Shown here piece by piece: positions 50,259-58,026 of a stretch of DNA of 64,000 nt (position 1 is its first letter; every line of letters starts with the position of its first letter). The position numbers and the translations under genes are program-made. The notes under the pieces are model-generated. The model was not told where the DNA came from, searched no databases, and saw nothing but the letters and a program-made list of their open reading frames with translations. This DNA comes from Bradyrhizobium sp. NAS96.2 (lineage in GTDB: Bacteria; Pseudomonadota; Alphaproteobacteria; Rhizobiales; Xanthobacteraceae): positions 34,664 to 98,663 of the forward strand of contig NZ_LGHK01000077.1 in NCBI RefSeq assembly GCF_001908235.1, given 5' to 3'.

Positions 50259-50666
50259 TTGATCATTTCGACCGCCGCCGCGCAGCGCCGCGCGCTGACG
50301 ATACTTGTCCTGACGTTGCTGCTCGGTGCCACGCGTTTCTCCGTGGAAAACTTCATCCCCAAGGCCCGCGCGGCGGGCGCTTTCGCGGTCGGCAAGTGCG
50401 GGGCGTATGGCCAGGCCTACGACTATCCCGCAGAAGGCGCGGCGCGCGCCGCGGCGCTGAAGCAGTGCAAGGGCGATTGCACCACCGTCACCATGAAGCG
50501 CGCCTGCGCCGCGCTGTCGATCGACATGAAGAATCCCTGCGGCGCCCATGGCTACGCGGTGGCGCCGAAGATCTCGAGCTCGCTCAATGCCGCCACCAGG
50601 AAGTGCTACGAATACGGCGGCAAGGAATGCGTGATCCGCGCCTGGGCCTGCGACGCCAAGGGCTAG
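50259..50666 (+). CDS. exported DUF4189 domain protein (TTG start)
   Basis: 135 aa. Signal-like N-terminus (RALTILVLTLLLGATRFSV), then a DUF4189 domain (GKCGAYGQAYDYPAEGAARAAALKQC ... GAHGYAVAPKISSSLNAATRKCYEYGGKECVIRAWACDAKG) with six or more cysteines, likely disulfide-bonded in the periplasm. TTG 50259 has a G-rich site eight bases before it; TTG 50244 is also in frame. Function of DUF4189 is unknown. The last 31 bases recur at 52055-52085. Confidence 0.82.
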   Translation: MIISTAAAQRRALTILVLTLLLGATRFSVENFIPKARAAGAFAVGKCGAYGQAYDYPAEGAARAAALKQCKGDCTTVTMKRACAALSIDMKNPCGAHGYAVAPKISSSLNAATRKCYEYGGKECVIRAWACDAKG

Positions 50667-52085
50667 CCGCGCGCGGGTTCGCAACGTCCACCGCGCTGGA
50701 CGAAGCCGAAATGTGCTGATGACCTCGAGCCGGGACGTTCGGCAGAAGCTCAGACCGCGCCATAGAAGTGGCGATATTGCCAGGCGGCATCGCTCTGCAA
50801 TTGGGCTTCAGACCACGACTGGTCCGTGAACCGCGTGACCGACATCGGCGATAGGTCGACCGGCGGCTGGCCGTCGACGATCCAGGCCGCGAGCGCCTCG
50901 CCGACAGCCGGCGAGATCGAGAGACCGGCGACGTTGCACCCGCTTGCGAAATAGAAGCCTGTCGCGCCGGGCGCTGGGCCAAGAATGTGATGGCCGTCGG
51001 CGGTCATGGTCGGAATGCCGCCGCGAAATTCCCGTACCTTGGCGGTTTGCAGGAACGGGAGCTGATCCTTCACCGCATCGGCGGCTGCATGAAGCACGTC
51101 GATGTCGAGCGGCATGTCCTTGACGTCGAAGCCGGGCCCGAGCTTCTCCATATCGAAGAAGCGCGGCGTTTCCTCGTAGACACCCCAAAGGAAACCGCCC
51201 TGACACGGCCGCGTATACACCGCGGCATCCATGATGCGGATCATCGGCAAGTCGGCACGCACACCGTCCAAAGGCTCGGTCACGATCAATTGCTGTCGGG
51301 TTGGCACCAGCGGCACGCGAATTCCGCTTGCCTCCGCGACCTGCCGCGTCCATGCACCGGCCGCATCGACAACAACGGGACATTCAATGACGCCGTTCGC
51401 CGTGGTCACGCCGATCACGTTGCCGCCGACGATGTTCACGGCGCGTACGTCGGTCTTCGGCAGCAAGGTTGCGCCCTGGGCCGCCGCGGCCCTGGCGAAA
51501 CCGACGGCAACCTGTGCCGGGTCGAAATACCGGTCGTCGCCGATCCGCATCGCCGCGACGACGCCCGTCGGCTGCAAAAACGGATTGAGACGGCTCGCTT
51601 GCTCCGGAGAGATCAGTTCGACATCGAGACCCATGCGGTGCCCGCGCTCGAAATCGGTCTCGATCACTTCGGCATCCTGCGGCCGACGCGCAATCTTCAA
51701 GCTGCCCGAGTGGACCCAGTCGAGCGGCTGGCCGGTTTCTTCCGTGAATGTTTCGATCTTGCGGCAAGCGTCCTGGATGAGGCCAACCATCAAGTCGCTC
51801 GTGCGGGCGCAACTCACCATGCCTGCCGCGCGGGGCGAGGTTTGCGATCCGATCTCATGCTTGTCGACAAGCGCGACGCTGAGACTTCCACGCTTGCTCA
51901 GGTAGTAGGCTGTGGCCGCGCCCAATCCGCCCGAACCAATGACAACTACATCGGCCTTGCTGATCATGATGCAATGCTCGAAATATGTTGATCGTAATCG
52001 AATTCCCGAAGAATACTACGCGGCGCAGGAGCTGACCATTGTTATCCTGCCAGCCCGCGCCTGGACCTGTGACGCCAAGGGCCAG
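50636..52085 (+). repeat. 31-bp direct repeats of the DUF4189 3' end flanking an oxidoreductase gene
   Basis: Bases 50636-50666 (end of the DUF4189 gene through its TAG) and 52055-52085 match at 28 of 31 positions; all three differences are transitions. In the second copy TAG has become CAG and the frame RAWTCDAKG runs on to a stop near 52097. The interval between contains only the minus-strand FAD oxidoreductase, suggesting an inserted segment that moved the original gene end outward. Confidence 0.7.
50750..51967 (-). CDS. FAD-dependent oxidoreductase, D-amino-acid/sarcosine oxidase type
   Basis: DAO-family flavoprotein, 405 aa. FAD-binding Rossmann start ADVVVIGSGGLGAATAYYLSKRG, then the family's SPRAAGM loop, VDAAGAWTRQVAEASGIRVPL, and ending GIPTMTADGHHILGPAPGATGFYFASGCNVAGLSISPAVGEALA. 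Such enzymes oxidise secondary or D-amino acids such as sarcosine, glycine betaine derivatives or proline. Base composition looks less GC-rich than neighbouring genes (for example near 52000). It lies between direct repeats and opposes its neighbours, so recent acquisition is likely. Confidence 0.9.
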   Translation of the reverse strand: MISKADVVVIGSGGLGAATAYYLSKRGSLSVALVDKHEIGSQTSPRAAGMVSCARTSDLMVGLIQDACRKIETFTEETGQPLDWVHSGSLKIARRPQDAEVIETDFERGHRMGLDVELISPEQASRLNPFLQPTGVVAAMRIGDDRYFDPAQVAVGFARAAAAQGATLLPKTDVRAVNIVGGNVIGVTTANGVIECPVVVDAAGAWTRQVAEASGIRVPLVPTRQQLIVTEPLDGVRADLPMIRIMDAAVYTRPCQGGFLWGVYEETPRFFDMEKLGPGFDVKDMPLDIDVLHAAADAVKDQLPFLQTAKVREFRGGIPTMTADGHHILGPAPGATGFYFASGCNVAGLSISPAVGEALAAWIVDGQPPVDLSPMSVTRFTDQSWSEAQLQSDAAWQYRHFYGAV

Positions 52086-52226
52086 GGCAGGGGTTAGCTT
52101 GTAGCCCGCATGAGCCCGCGGTCCCCGGAGGCCTTGCAGGAAACGAACGCCGGCGTCTGACGGGCAGGCGAGAGATGCATCGTCAGGGCTGGTGTTGGCC
52201 ATCAGCCTGCGGATAGATTTGTCGTC

Positions 52227-52637
52227 ATGCAGTTCGACACCAAGATCGCGGTCGTGATCCGCACTGACCTGGAAGTCTGGCAGAAGCTCAACGTGGCGTC
52301 GTTTCTCGCCGGTGGCATTGCCGCCTCCTTTCCCGAATGTATCGGCGAGAATTACGAGGACGGCTCGGGGACGAGATATCTCTCCCTGATCGGCCAGCCG
52401 ATCCTGATCTACGGCGCCGACGGGCCTGCGCTCTCGCGGGCGCTGGACCGCGCGCTGGCGCGCGACGTGAAGCCGGCGCTCTACACCGAGGACATGTTCA
52501 AGACCACGCATGACGCCGCCAACCGCGAGGTGGTGAGGGCGGTGGCGCGCACCGACCTCAATCTGGTCGGCCTCGCCATCCGCGCCGAGCGCAAGGTGGT
52601 CGACAAGATCCTCGATGGGCTGAAGTTTCACGCGTAG
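52227..52637 (+). CDS. DUF2000 family protein
   Basis: 136 aa, matching the DUF2000 family: MQFDTKIAVVIRTDLEVWQKLNVASFLAGGIAASFPECIGENYEDGSG, LIGQPILIYGAD, and YTEDMFKTTHDAANREVVRAVARTDLNLVGLAIRAERKVVDKILDGLKFH. The domain is soluble with unknown activity. Single gene downstream of the repeat-flanked oxidoreductase region, upstream of a palindromic repeat. Confidence 0.85.
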   Translation: MQFDTKIAVVIRTDLEVWQKLNVASFLAGGIAASFPECIGENYEDGSGTRYLSLIGQPILIYGADGPALSRALDRALARDVKPALYTEDMFKTTHDAANREVVRAVARTDLNLVGLAIRAERKVVDKILDGLKFHA

Positions 52638-52657
52638 CCGGGCCAACTCTCTCCGTC

Positions 52658-52759
52658 GTCATTCCGGGGCGTGCGGAGCGCGAGCGCGGAATCTATTCCA
52701 CCACATGTACTGTGGTTTGATGGATTCCGGGGCTCGCGCTACGCGCGCCCCGGAATGAC
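52658..52759. repeat. GTCATTCCGGGGCG-type palindromic repeat, copy 2
   Basis: About 100 bases, opening GTCATTCCGGGGCGTGCGGA and closing CGCGCCCCGGAATGAC, with an inner CACATGTACTGTGG-like hairpin. Related to 46171-46254. The 52760-52890 stretch that follows holds no gene or clear signal. Confidence 0.85.
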
Positions 52760-52895
52760 GAAGGGGTGCGGGCATCGATGCCGTCAAAGCACGCGCGCAT
52801 GCCTGGTGACGGGCGTTATCCAGCGCGGTGATTTGATCACGCTCAAGCCAGCGAACAGCAACCTTTTGTAAGGGAACGCGTTACCCTCCATTGAA

Positions 52896-52924
52896 TTGAC
52901 AATGACTGACTAGTCAGTCATAAT
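52896..52924 (+). promoter_or_regulatory. promoter with a perfect TetR palindrome in its spacer
   Basis: TTGACA (52896-52901), 17 bases, CATAAT (52919-52924). The 20-base perfect palindrome ATGACTGACTAGTCAGTCAT (52902-52921) fills the spacer and overlaps the -10, an ideal place for autorepression by the TetR protein encoded from 52932. The ATG begins only eight bases after the -10, so transcription would start at or one base before it. Confidence 0.85.
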
Positions 52925-52931
52925 TGTTGCC

Positions 52932-53657
52932 ATGACAAAGCGCATCGAACGGACGACCCGCACCCTGCCTGCCGCCCGCCGGACCGCGATCCGCGCCGCC
53001 GCGGCGAGGACCCCGAAGGTGGCCTCGGCCAAACTGCCTGAGGTGAAGCCCGCCTCGAACCGCGCCGAGAAATCGGCGGAGCGGCGGGCTGCGATCATCG
53101 AGGCGGCGATGGATGAGTTCATCGCGCGCGGCTATGCCGCGACGCGGCTCGACGACGTCGCCAAGCGGGCCGGCGTCGCCAAGGGCACGCTCTATCTCTA
53201 TTTCAAGGACAAGGAGTCGATGTTCGAGGAACTGATCCGCACCGCGCTGGTGCCGCTGATCAGCCGCATGACGGCGCAGCCTCCCATCACCGGTCCGGTG
53301 CGGGACGCGGTGGAGAAATTTGCCGAGACCTTCATCCGCGAGATCGTGTCCACCCGGCGCGGCGACATCATCCGCCTGATTGTCTCCGAGGGGCCGCGCT
53401 TTCCGGCGATCGCCGATTTCTATTTCCGCGAGGTGGTGTCGAAGGGAATGGCCGCAATGCGCGCGCTGGTCCAGCTCGCAATCACGCGCGGCGAGATCAG
53501 GCATCGGGAGCTCGGGGAATTCCCGCAGCTGGTCGTGGCGCCCGCGATCGTCGCAGTGATCTGGCAGAGCCTGTTTGCCCGCCACGCGCCGCTCGACGGG
53601 CTCGCGATGTTCAAAATTCATCTCGATCTGATCTTCGGCGAACGGAGGAAGACATGA
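52932..53657 (+). CDS. TetR regulator of the efflux operon
   Basis: 241 aa. An unusually long, basic N-terminal arm (about 45 residues, MTKRIERTTRTLPAARRTA...) precedes the TetR helix-turn-helix RRAAIIEAAMDEFIARGYAATRLDDVAKRAGVAKGTLYLYFKDKESMFEELI. The C-terminal half carries a TetR_C block seen in HlyD-linked regulators (ISRMTAQPPITGPVRDAVEKFAETFIREIVS). No ribosome site precedes the ATG, consistent with a leaderless mRNA. It overlaps the HlyD gene by four bases and should repress the whole operon. Confidence 0.93.
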   Translation: MTKRIERTTRTLPAARRTAIRAAAARTPKVASAKLPEVKPASNRAEKSAERRAAIIEAAMDEFIARGYAATRLDDVAKRAGVAKGTLYLYFKDKESMFEELIRTALVPLISRMTAQPPITGPVRDAVEKFAETFIREIVSTRRGDIIRLIVSEGPRFPAIADFYFREVVSKGMAAMRALVQLAITRGEIRHRELGEFPQLVVAPAIVAVIWQSLFARHAPLDGLAMFKIHLDLIFGERRKT

Positions 53658-54451
53658 CCGCGTCGCGCGTGATGAAGCTCGTGACGGTCGTCGCGCTGGC
53701 GGCAGCGCTGGCCGAGTGCCAGGAGAAGCGCGATCCCGGCTTCCAGGGCTGGGTCGAGGCCGACATGATCTTCGTCAGCCCGGACGAATCCGGCCGCGTC
53801 ACCAAGCTCAATGTGCGTGAGGGCGACGAGGTCAAGCCCGGCGATCTGCTCTATACGGTCGACGACGATCTGCAGCGCGCCGATCTCAACCAGAACAACG
53901 CGACGCTGGCGAATGCGCGGCAAAGCTACGACCGCGCCGCCTCGCTGCGCGGCACCGGCGCCGGCACCCAGGCCAATCTCGATTCCGCCGTCTCGGCGCT
54001 GCGCGTCGCGGAGGCGCGCGTCAACACCTCGCAGACGCGGCTCGACCGCCGCAAGGGTTTTGCGCCGATCGCGGGCTCGATCCAGCAGATCTATTTCCGC
54101 GAGGGCGAGATGGTGCAGGCGCAGCGGCCGGTGCTGTCGATCATGCCGCCCGGCAACATGAAGCTGCGCTTCTTCGTGCCGGAGACCGAACTGCCGAAGC
54201 TCGCGCTCGGCGACGAGGTGCGGGTGACTTGCGACAATTGCGCGGCCGATCTCACCGCCAAGATCTACTTCATCGCCACCACCGCGGAGTACACGCCACC
54301 CGTCATCTACAGCCTCGATGAGCGCAACAAGCTGGTCTATCTGATCCAGGCCCGGCCGAGCCGGCCCGATGTGCTGAGAGTCGGTCAGCCGATCAGCGTC
54401 TACCTCAACCCCAAGACCAACTCAAAGACGCCGGTGGCGGAGCGCAGATGA
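53654..54451 (+). CDS. HlyD-type membrane-fusion protein (YbhG-like)
   Basis: Periplasmic adaptor, 265 aa, linking an inner-membrane ABC pump to the outer membrane. N-terminal signal-like helix MKLVTVVALAAALAECQ with a Cys that may be lipidated; then GWVEADMIFVSPDESGRVTKLNVREGDEVKPGDLLYTVDDD (biotinyl-lipoyl half-motif), a short coiled-coil hairpin (LNQNNATLANARQSYDRAASL ... LRVAEARVNTSQTRLDRR), and FAPIAGSIQQIYFREGEMVQAQRPVLSIMPPGNMKLRFFVPE. ATGA overlaps with TetR stop and with the ABC gene start. Confidence 0.92.
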   Translation: MTASRVMKLVTVVALAAALAECQEKRDPGFQGWVEADMIFVSPDESGRVTKLNVREGDEVKPGDLLYTVDDDLQRADLNQNNATLANARQSYDRAASLRGTGAGTQANLDSAVSALRVAEARVNTSQTRLDRRKGFAPIAGSIQQIYFREGEMVQAQRPVLSIMPPGNMKLRFFVPETELPKLALGDEVRVTCDNCAADLTAKIYFIATTAEYTPPVIYSLDERNKLVYLIQARPSRPDVLRVGQPISVYLNPKTNSKTPVAERR

Positions 54452-55407
54452 ACGGCGGCCCCACCAGCACGCAGCCCAGCGCATCCTCCATCGCGATCGA
54501 TGTGAAGGGCCTGACCAAGTCGTTTGGCGGACGCGAGGTGGTCCACGATTTGTCGATGCAGGTCAAGCGCGGCGAAATCTACGGCTTCCTCGGCCCCAAC
54601 GGCAGCGGCAAAACCACCACCATCCGCATCCTGTGCGGCCTGCTGACACCCGACAGTGGCGAGGGCACCTGCCTCGGCTACGACATCCGGCGCGATGCCG
54701 ACAAGATCAAGCGCAAGGTCGGCTACATGACGCAGCGCTTCAGCCTCTACCAGGACCTGTCGGTGCGCGAGAATCTGGAGTTCGTCGCGCGGCTCTATGG
54801 CATGCCGGACGCGCGCGGCGCCGCAGCCGATATGATCGCGCGGATCGGACTGAAGGGCCGCGAGGAACAGCTCGCCGGCGAGCTGTCTGGCGGCTGGAAG
54901 CAGCGGCTCGCGCTGGGCGCCTGCACGCTGCCCAATCCGCAATTGCTGCTGCTCGACGAGCCGACTGCCGGCGTCGATCCCAAGGCGCGGCGCGATTTCT
55001 GGAACGAGATCCACGCGCTTGCCGCCGACGGCCTCACCGTGCTGGTCTCGACCCACTACATGGACGAGGCCGAGCGCTGTCACGAGATCGCCTACATCGC
55101 CTACGGCCATCTCCTGGCGCATGGCACCGTGGACGAGGTGATCGCGAAGTCCGGGCTGTCGACCTGGACGGTCACCGGCGAGGATTTCAACGGCCTGATG
55201 GCCGAGCTGACCGGCAAGCCCGGCGTCGACATGGTGGCGCCGTTCGGCACCAGCCTGCACGTCTCCGGCCGCGACAAGGCGGCGCTCGAAGCCGCGATTA
55301 CGCCCTATCGCGACAATTCGAAGTGGCGCTGGCAGCCGAGCGAGCCGTCGCTCGAGGATGTTTTCATCGATCTGATGGGGCGCTCCAAGGACAATTTCCA
55401 AGGATAA
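54448..55407 (+). CDS. ABC transporter ATP-binding protein (YbhF-like)
   Basis: ATPase of the drug/lipid export ABC-2 group, 319 aa, one domain plus a C-terminal extension. Walker A GPNGSGKTTTIR, Q-loop MTQRFSLYQDLSVRENL, signature LSGGWKQRLALG (Trp and Lys replacing the usual Q and Q), Walker B LLLLDEPTAGVDP, H-loop VSTHYMDEAERC. Overlaps the HlyD gene by four bases. Confidence 0.94.
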   Translation: MNGGPTSTQPSASSIAIDVKGLTKSFGGREVVHDLSMQVKRGEIYGFLGPNGSGKTTTIRILCGLLTPDSGEGTCLGYDIRRDADKIKRKVGYMTQRFSLYQDLSVRENLEFVARLYGMPDARGAAADMIARIGLKGREEQLAGELSGGWKQRLALGACTLPNPQLLLLDEPTAGVDPKARRDFWNEIHALAADGLTVLVSTHYMDEAERCHEIAYIAYGHLLAHGTVDEVIAKSGLSTWTVTGEDFNGLMAELTGKPGVDMVAPFGTSLHVSGRDKAALEAAITPYRDNSKWRWQPSEPSLEDVFIDLMGRSKDNFQG

Positions 55408-55425
55408 TCGTCAGGGATAAGTGCC

Positions 55426-56589
55426 ATGAGTGCGACGGATACGATCCGGAATGGCGAAGAGAGGGAGCCGGCGTTCGGCTTCTGGCGCCGCAGCTACGCG
55501 ATGCTGGTCAAGGAGTTCATCCAGCTTCGCCGCGACCGCGTGTCGTTCGCCATGATCATCATCATTCCGGTCATGCAGCTCCTGTTGTTCGGCTTCGCCA
55601 TCAACACCACGCCGCGGCATCTGCCGACTGCGGTGCTGCTACAGGAAGATTCCGACCTCGGACGCTCGATCCTGAAGGCTATGGAGAACACCGCCTATTT
55701 CCGCTTCACACGCGAGGTGCACACCGTCGAGCAGCTCGACGAGCTGCTGCAGTCCGGCAAGGTGCTGTTCGGCGTCGAGATCCCGCGCGGCTTCGAGCGC
55801 GCGGTGCGGCGCGGCGACAAGCCGGCGCTCCTGGTCGCGGCCGATGCCACCGACCCGGTCGCGGCGGGCTCGGCGCTTGGCGCGCTCGGGCCACTGGTGC
55901 AGGGCGCGCTGGCACACGACCTGCACATCGGTGATCCGCCCGAAATGCCGTTCGAGATCCGCGCCCATGCCCGCTACAACCCGGCGGCGGAATCGCGCCT
56001 CAACATCGTGCCCGGCCTGGTCGGGACCATTCTCACCATGACTATGTTGATCTTCACCGCGCTGTCGGTGACACGCGAGATCGAGCGCGGCACCATGGAA
56101 AGCCTGCTGTCGATGCCGATCAAGCCGGTCGAGGTGATGTTCGGCAAGATCATCCCCTACGTGATGGTCGGCTTCATCCAGGCCGGGCTGATCATCGGCA
56201 TCGGCGTGCTGCTGTTCGGCGTACCGGTGCTCGGCAGCCTCACATTGCTGGGGCTGCTGACCACGCTGTTCATCACCACCAATCTGTCGATCGGCTATAC
56301 ATTCTCGACCATCGTGCAGAACCAGCTGCAGGCGATGCAGCTCTCGATGATGTTCTTCCTGCCGAGCATCCTGCTCTCCGGCTTCATGTTTCCGTTCGCC
56401 GGCATGCCGGTCTGGGCGCAATATATCGGCGAGGTCCTGCCGCTGACCCATTTCATCCGCATCGTCCGTGCCATCATGCTGAAGGGGGCGGCGATGCCGA
56501 ACCTGCAATATGACACGATTGCGCTTGCTGCCCTGATGCTGTTCGCCATGACCGTCGCCGTGACGCGCTTCCGCCGCACGCTCGATTGA
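55426..56589 (+). CDS. ABC-2 type permease (YbhS/YbhR-like)
   Basis: Membrane subunit, 387 aa. One N-terminal helix (FAMIIIIPVMQLLLFGFAI), a periplasmic loop of about 170 residues, then five C-terminal helices with the ABC-2 signature (TREIERGTMESLLSMPIKPVEVMFGKIIPYVMVGFIQAGLIIGIGVLLFG; SIGYTFSTIVQNQLQAMQLSMMFFLPSILLSGFMFPFAGMP). Together with the two upstream genes this is a complete tripartite-ready exporter of the YbhGFSR layout, but with one permease gene instead of two, so it may act as a homodimer. Substrate unknown. Confidence 0.94.
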   Translation: MSATDTIRNGEEREPAFGFWRRSYAMLVKEFIQLRRDRVSFAMIIIIPVMQLLLFGFAINTTPRHLPTAVLLQEDSDLGRSILKAMENTAYFRFTREVHTVEQLDELLQSGKVLFGVEIPRGFERAVRRGDKPALLVAADATDPVAAGSALGALGPLVQGALAHDLHIGDPPEMPFEIRAHARYNPAAESRLNIVPGLVGTILTMTMLIFTALSVTREIERGTMESLLSMPIKPVEVMFGKIIPYVMVGFIQAGLIIGIGVLLFGVPVLGSLTLLGLLTTLFITTNLSIGYTFSTIVQNQLQAMQLSMMFFLPSILLSGFMFPFAGMPVWAQYIGEVLPLTHFIRIVRAIMLKGAAMPNLQYDTIALAALMLFAMTVAVTRFRRTLD

Positions 56590-56618
56590 GGCTAGTATGA
56601 GCAAGGAGTCATTCTGGT

Positions 56619-57953
56619 ATGGTGACCGGGGCGATGACGATGGCTGGCTGGCGGGGCGGCGATAAGACGACGCAGGACACGACGGTCTCCGCCGACTTCC
56701 ATCACGCCCTGATGCAGGAGGTGATGACCACCGAGCTGCTTCGCATCAAGGTGCTGATCGGCATTGCCCTGGCATTCTCGGTGCTCACATCCGCGATCTA
56801 CTTCACGGCTCCGGACGCGCTGGTCCGGGTGTGGCACGGCAATTTCAAGCCGTCCTATCTCTATTCCGTCATTACGCCGTTCATCCTGTTCGAATTGTGG
56901 GTGCATGGCGCAATCAGCTGGTACAGGAGGCAGGGACGCGACCTGCCGATCATCAGGCGGTATGTCGGCGCGCTGATCGAGACGTCGATGCCCACCGTCG
57001 CACTCGCCCTGCATATCGACAGTATGGGCCCGGTTGCAGCACTCGGCTGGGTCGCGCCGCTGGTCTATTTCATTTTTATCATCGCCTCGACCCTGCGACT
57101 GGACTTCTGGCTGTCGACCTTCACCGGCTTCGTGGCGGCCTCGGAACTGTTCTGGATGGCGATGTATTATCGCCCCGAGGGGACGCTCGACCCCGAGCCG
57201 GATTTTTTCTACCACTGCGCGCGCAGCGCCGTGATCCTGATCGCCGGCGTGCTTGCGGGGACTGTCGGCATGCAGTTGCGGCGGCAGTTCGCGGCCAGCA
57301 TCGCGGCCGCTACCGCGCGCGACCGCATCACCAATCTGTTCGGCCAGCACGTCTCGCCGCAGGTGGTCGAACGCCTGATGACCGAGGGGGCCGGCACCGG
57401 GAGCGACATCCGCCGCGTCGCGGTGATGTTCGTCGATTTCCGCAGCTTCACCGCGGGGGCGAGTACGCGCTCGCCCCAGGAGGTGGTGGACCGGCTCGAC
57501 GGCGCTTTCGCCGTGCTGGTCGATATCCTCGATCGTCACGGCGGCATTGTGAACAAGTTCCTGGGCGACGGCTTCCTCGCGCTGTTCGGTGCGCCGTTCG
57601 AGGCCGGCGACGCCGCGCATCAGGCGGTCGCCGCCGCACGCGAGATGCTGGCCGCCAATGAGCGCACCAACGCGACGTCGAGCTGGCCGCTCCGCATCGG
57701 CATCGGCATTCATGTCGGCGAGGTCGTCGCCGGCAATATCGGCTCGCCGCGGCGCAAGGAGTACACCGTGATCGGCGACACCGTGAACTTTGCCGCCCGG
57801 CTCGAGGCGCTCAACAAGGAGCTCGGCTCGCAATTCCTGATCTCCGCCGCGGTGCGCGACGCGCTCGGCGACGAATGCAGGGATGCTGTCTCGCGCGGCG
57901 ATATCCCGGTGCGCGGCTACGAGCACCCCGTGGCGGTCTGGCAACTGGGGTAG
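56619..57953 (+). CDS. membrane class III adenylate/guanylate cyclase
   Basis: 444 aa: six predicted membrane helices in residues 40-225, then a class III cyclase domain. Metal Asp residues are in AVMFVDFRSFTAGA and FLGDGFLALFGAPF, and the substrate/transition-state region is RKEYTVIGDTVNFAARLEALNKEL with Asn and Arg at their proper places. cAMP is the likeliest product but base specificity cannot be read safely. ATG 56619 has AAGGAG ten bases before it. A 22-codon ORF in another frame begins at ATG 56597 behind a better-spaced GAGG and overlaps this start, an oddity. 29 bases after the permease gene, so possibly cotranscribed. Confidence 0.92.
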   Translation: MVTGAMTMAGWRGGDKTTQDTTVSADFHHALMQEVMTTELLRIKVLIGIALAFSVLTSAIYFTAPDALVRVWHGNFKPSYLYSVITPFILFELWVHGAISWYRRQGRDLPIIRRYVGALIETSMPTVALALHIDSMGPVAALGWVAPLVYFIFIIASTLRLDFWLSTFTGFVAASELFWMAMYYRPEGTLDPEPDFFYHCARSAVILIAGVLAGTVGMQLRRQFAASIAAATARDRITNLFGQHVSPQVVERLMTEGAGTGSDIRRVAVMFVDFRSFTAGASTRSPQEVVDRLDGAFAVLVDILDRHGGIVNKFLGDGFLALFGAPFEAGDAAHQAVAAAREMLAANERTNATSSWPLRIGIGIHVGEVVAGNIGSPRRKEYTVIGDTVNFAARLEALNKELGSQFLISAAVRDALGDECRDAVSRGDIPVRGYEHPVAVWQLG

Positions 57954-57991
57954 GCCGCAGCTCCTAGCAATTAGAGGTATTTTAGTAGTGA

Positions 57992-58019
57992 TTGACGCAA
58001 TGTCATATACTCATATAGA
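57992..58019 (+). promoter_or_regulatory. probable promoter of the GntR gene, AT-rich
   Basis: TTGACG (57992-57997), 16 bases, TATAGA (58014-58019), in a strikingly AT-rich 60-base patch. TCATATA occurs twice (58003 and 58011 regions) and may be regulator half-sites. Predicted transcription start coincides with the ATG at 58027. Confidence 0.5.
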
Positions 58020-58026
58020 TGACTAG

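Noticed and set aside
48315..50684. Long minus-strand frame (789 codons) opposite the MoeA/MobA fusion
   Set aside because: Shadow of a GC-rich gene; no motif or ribosome site.
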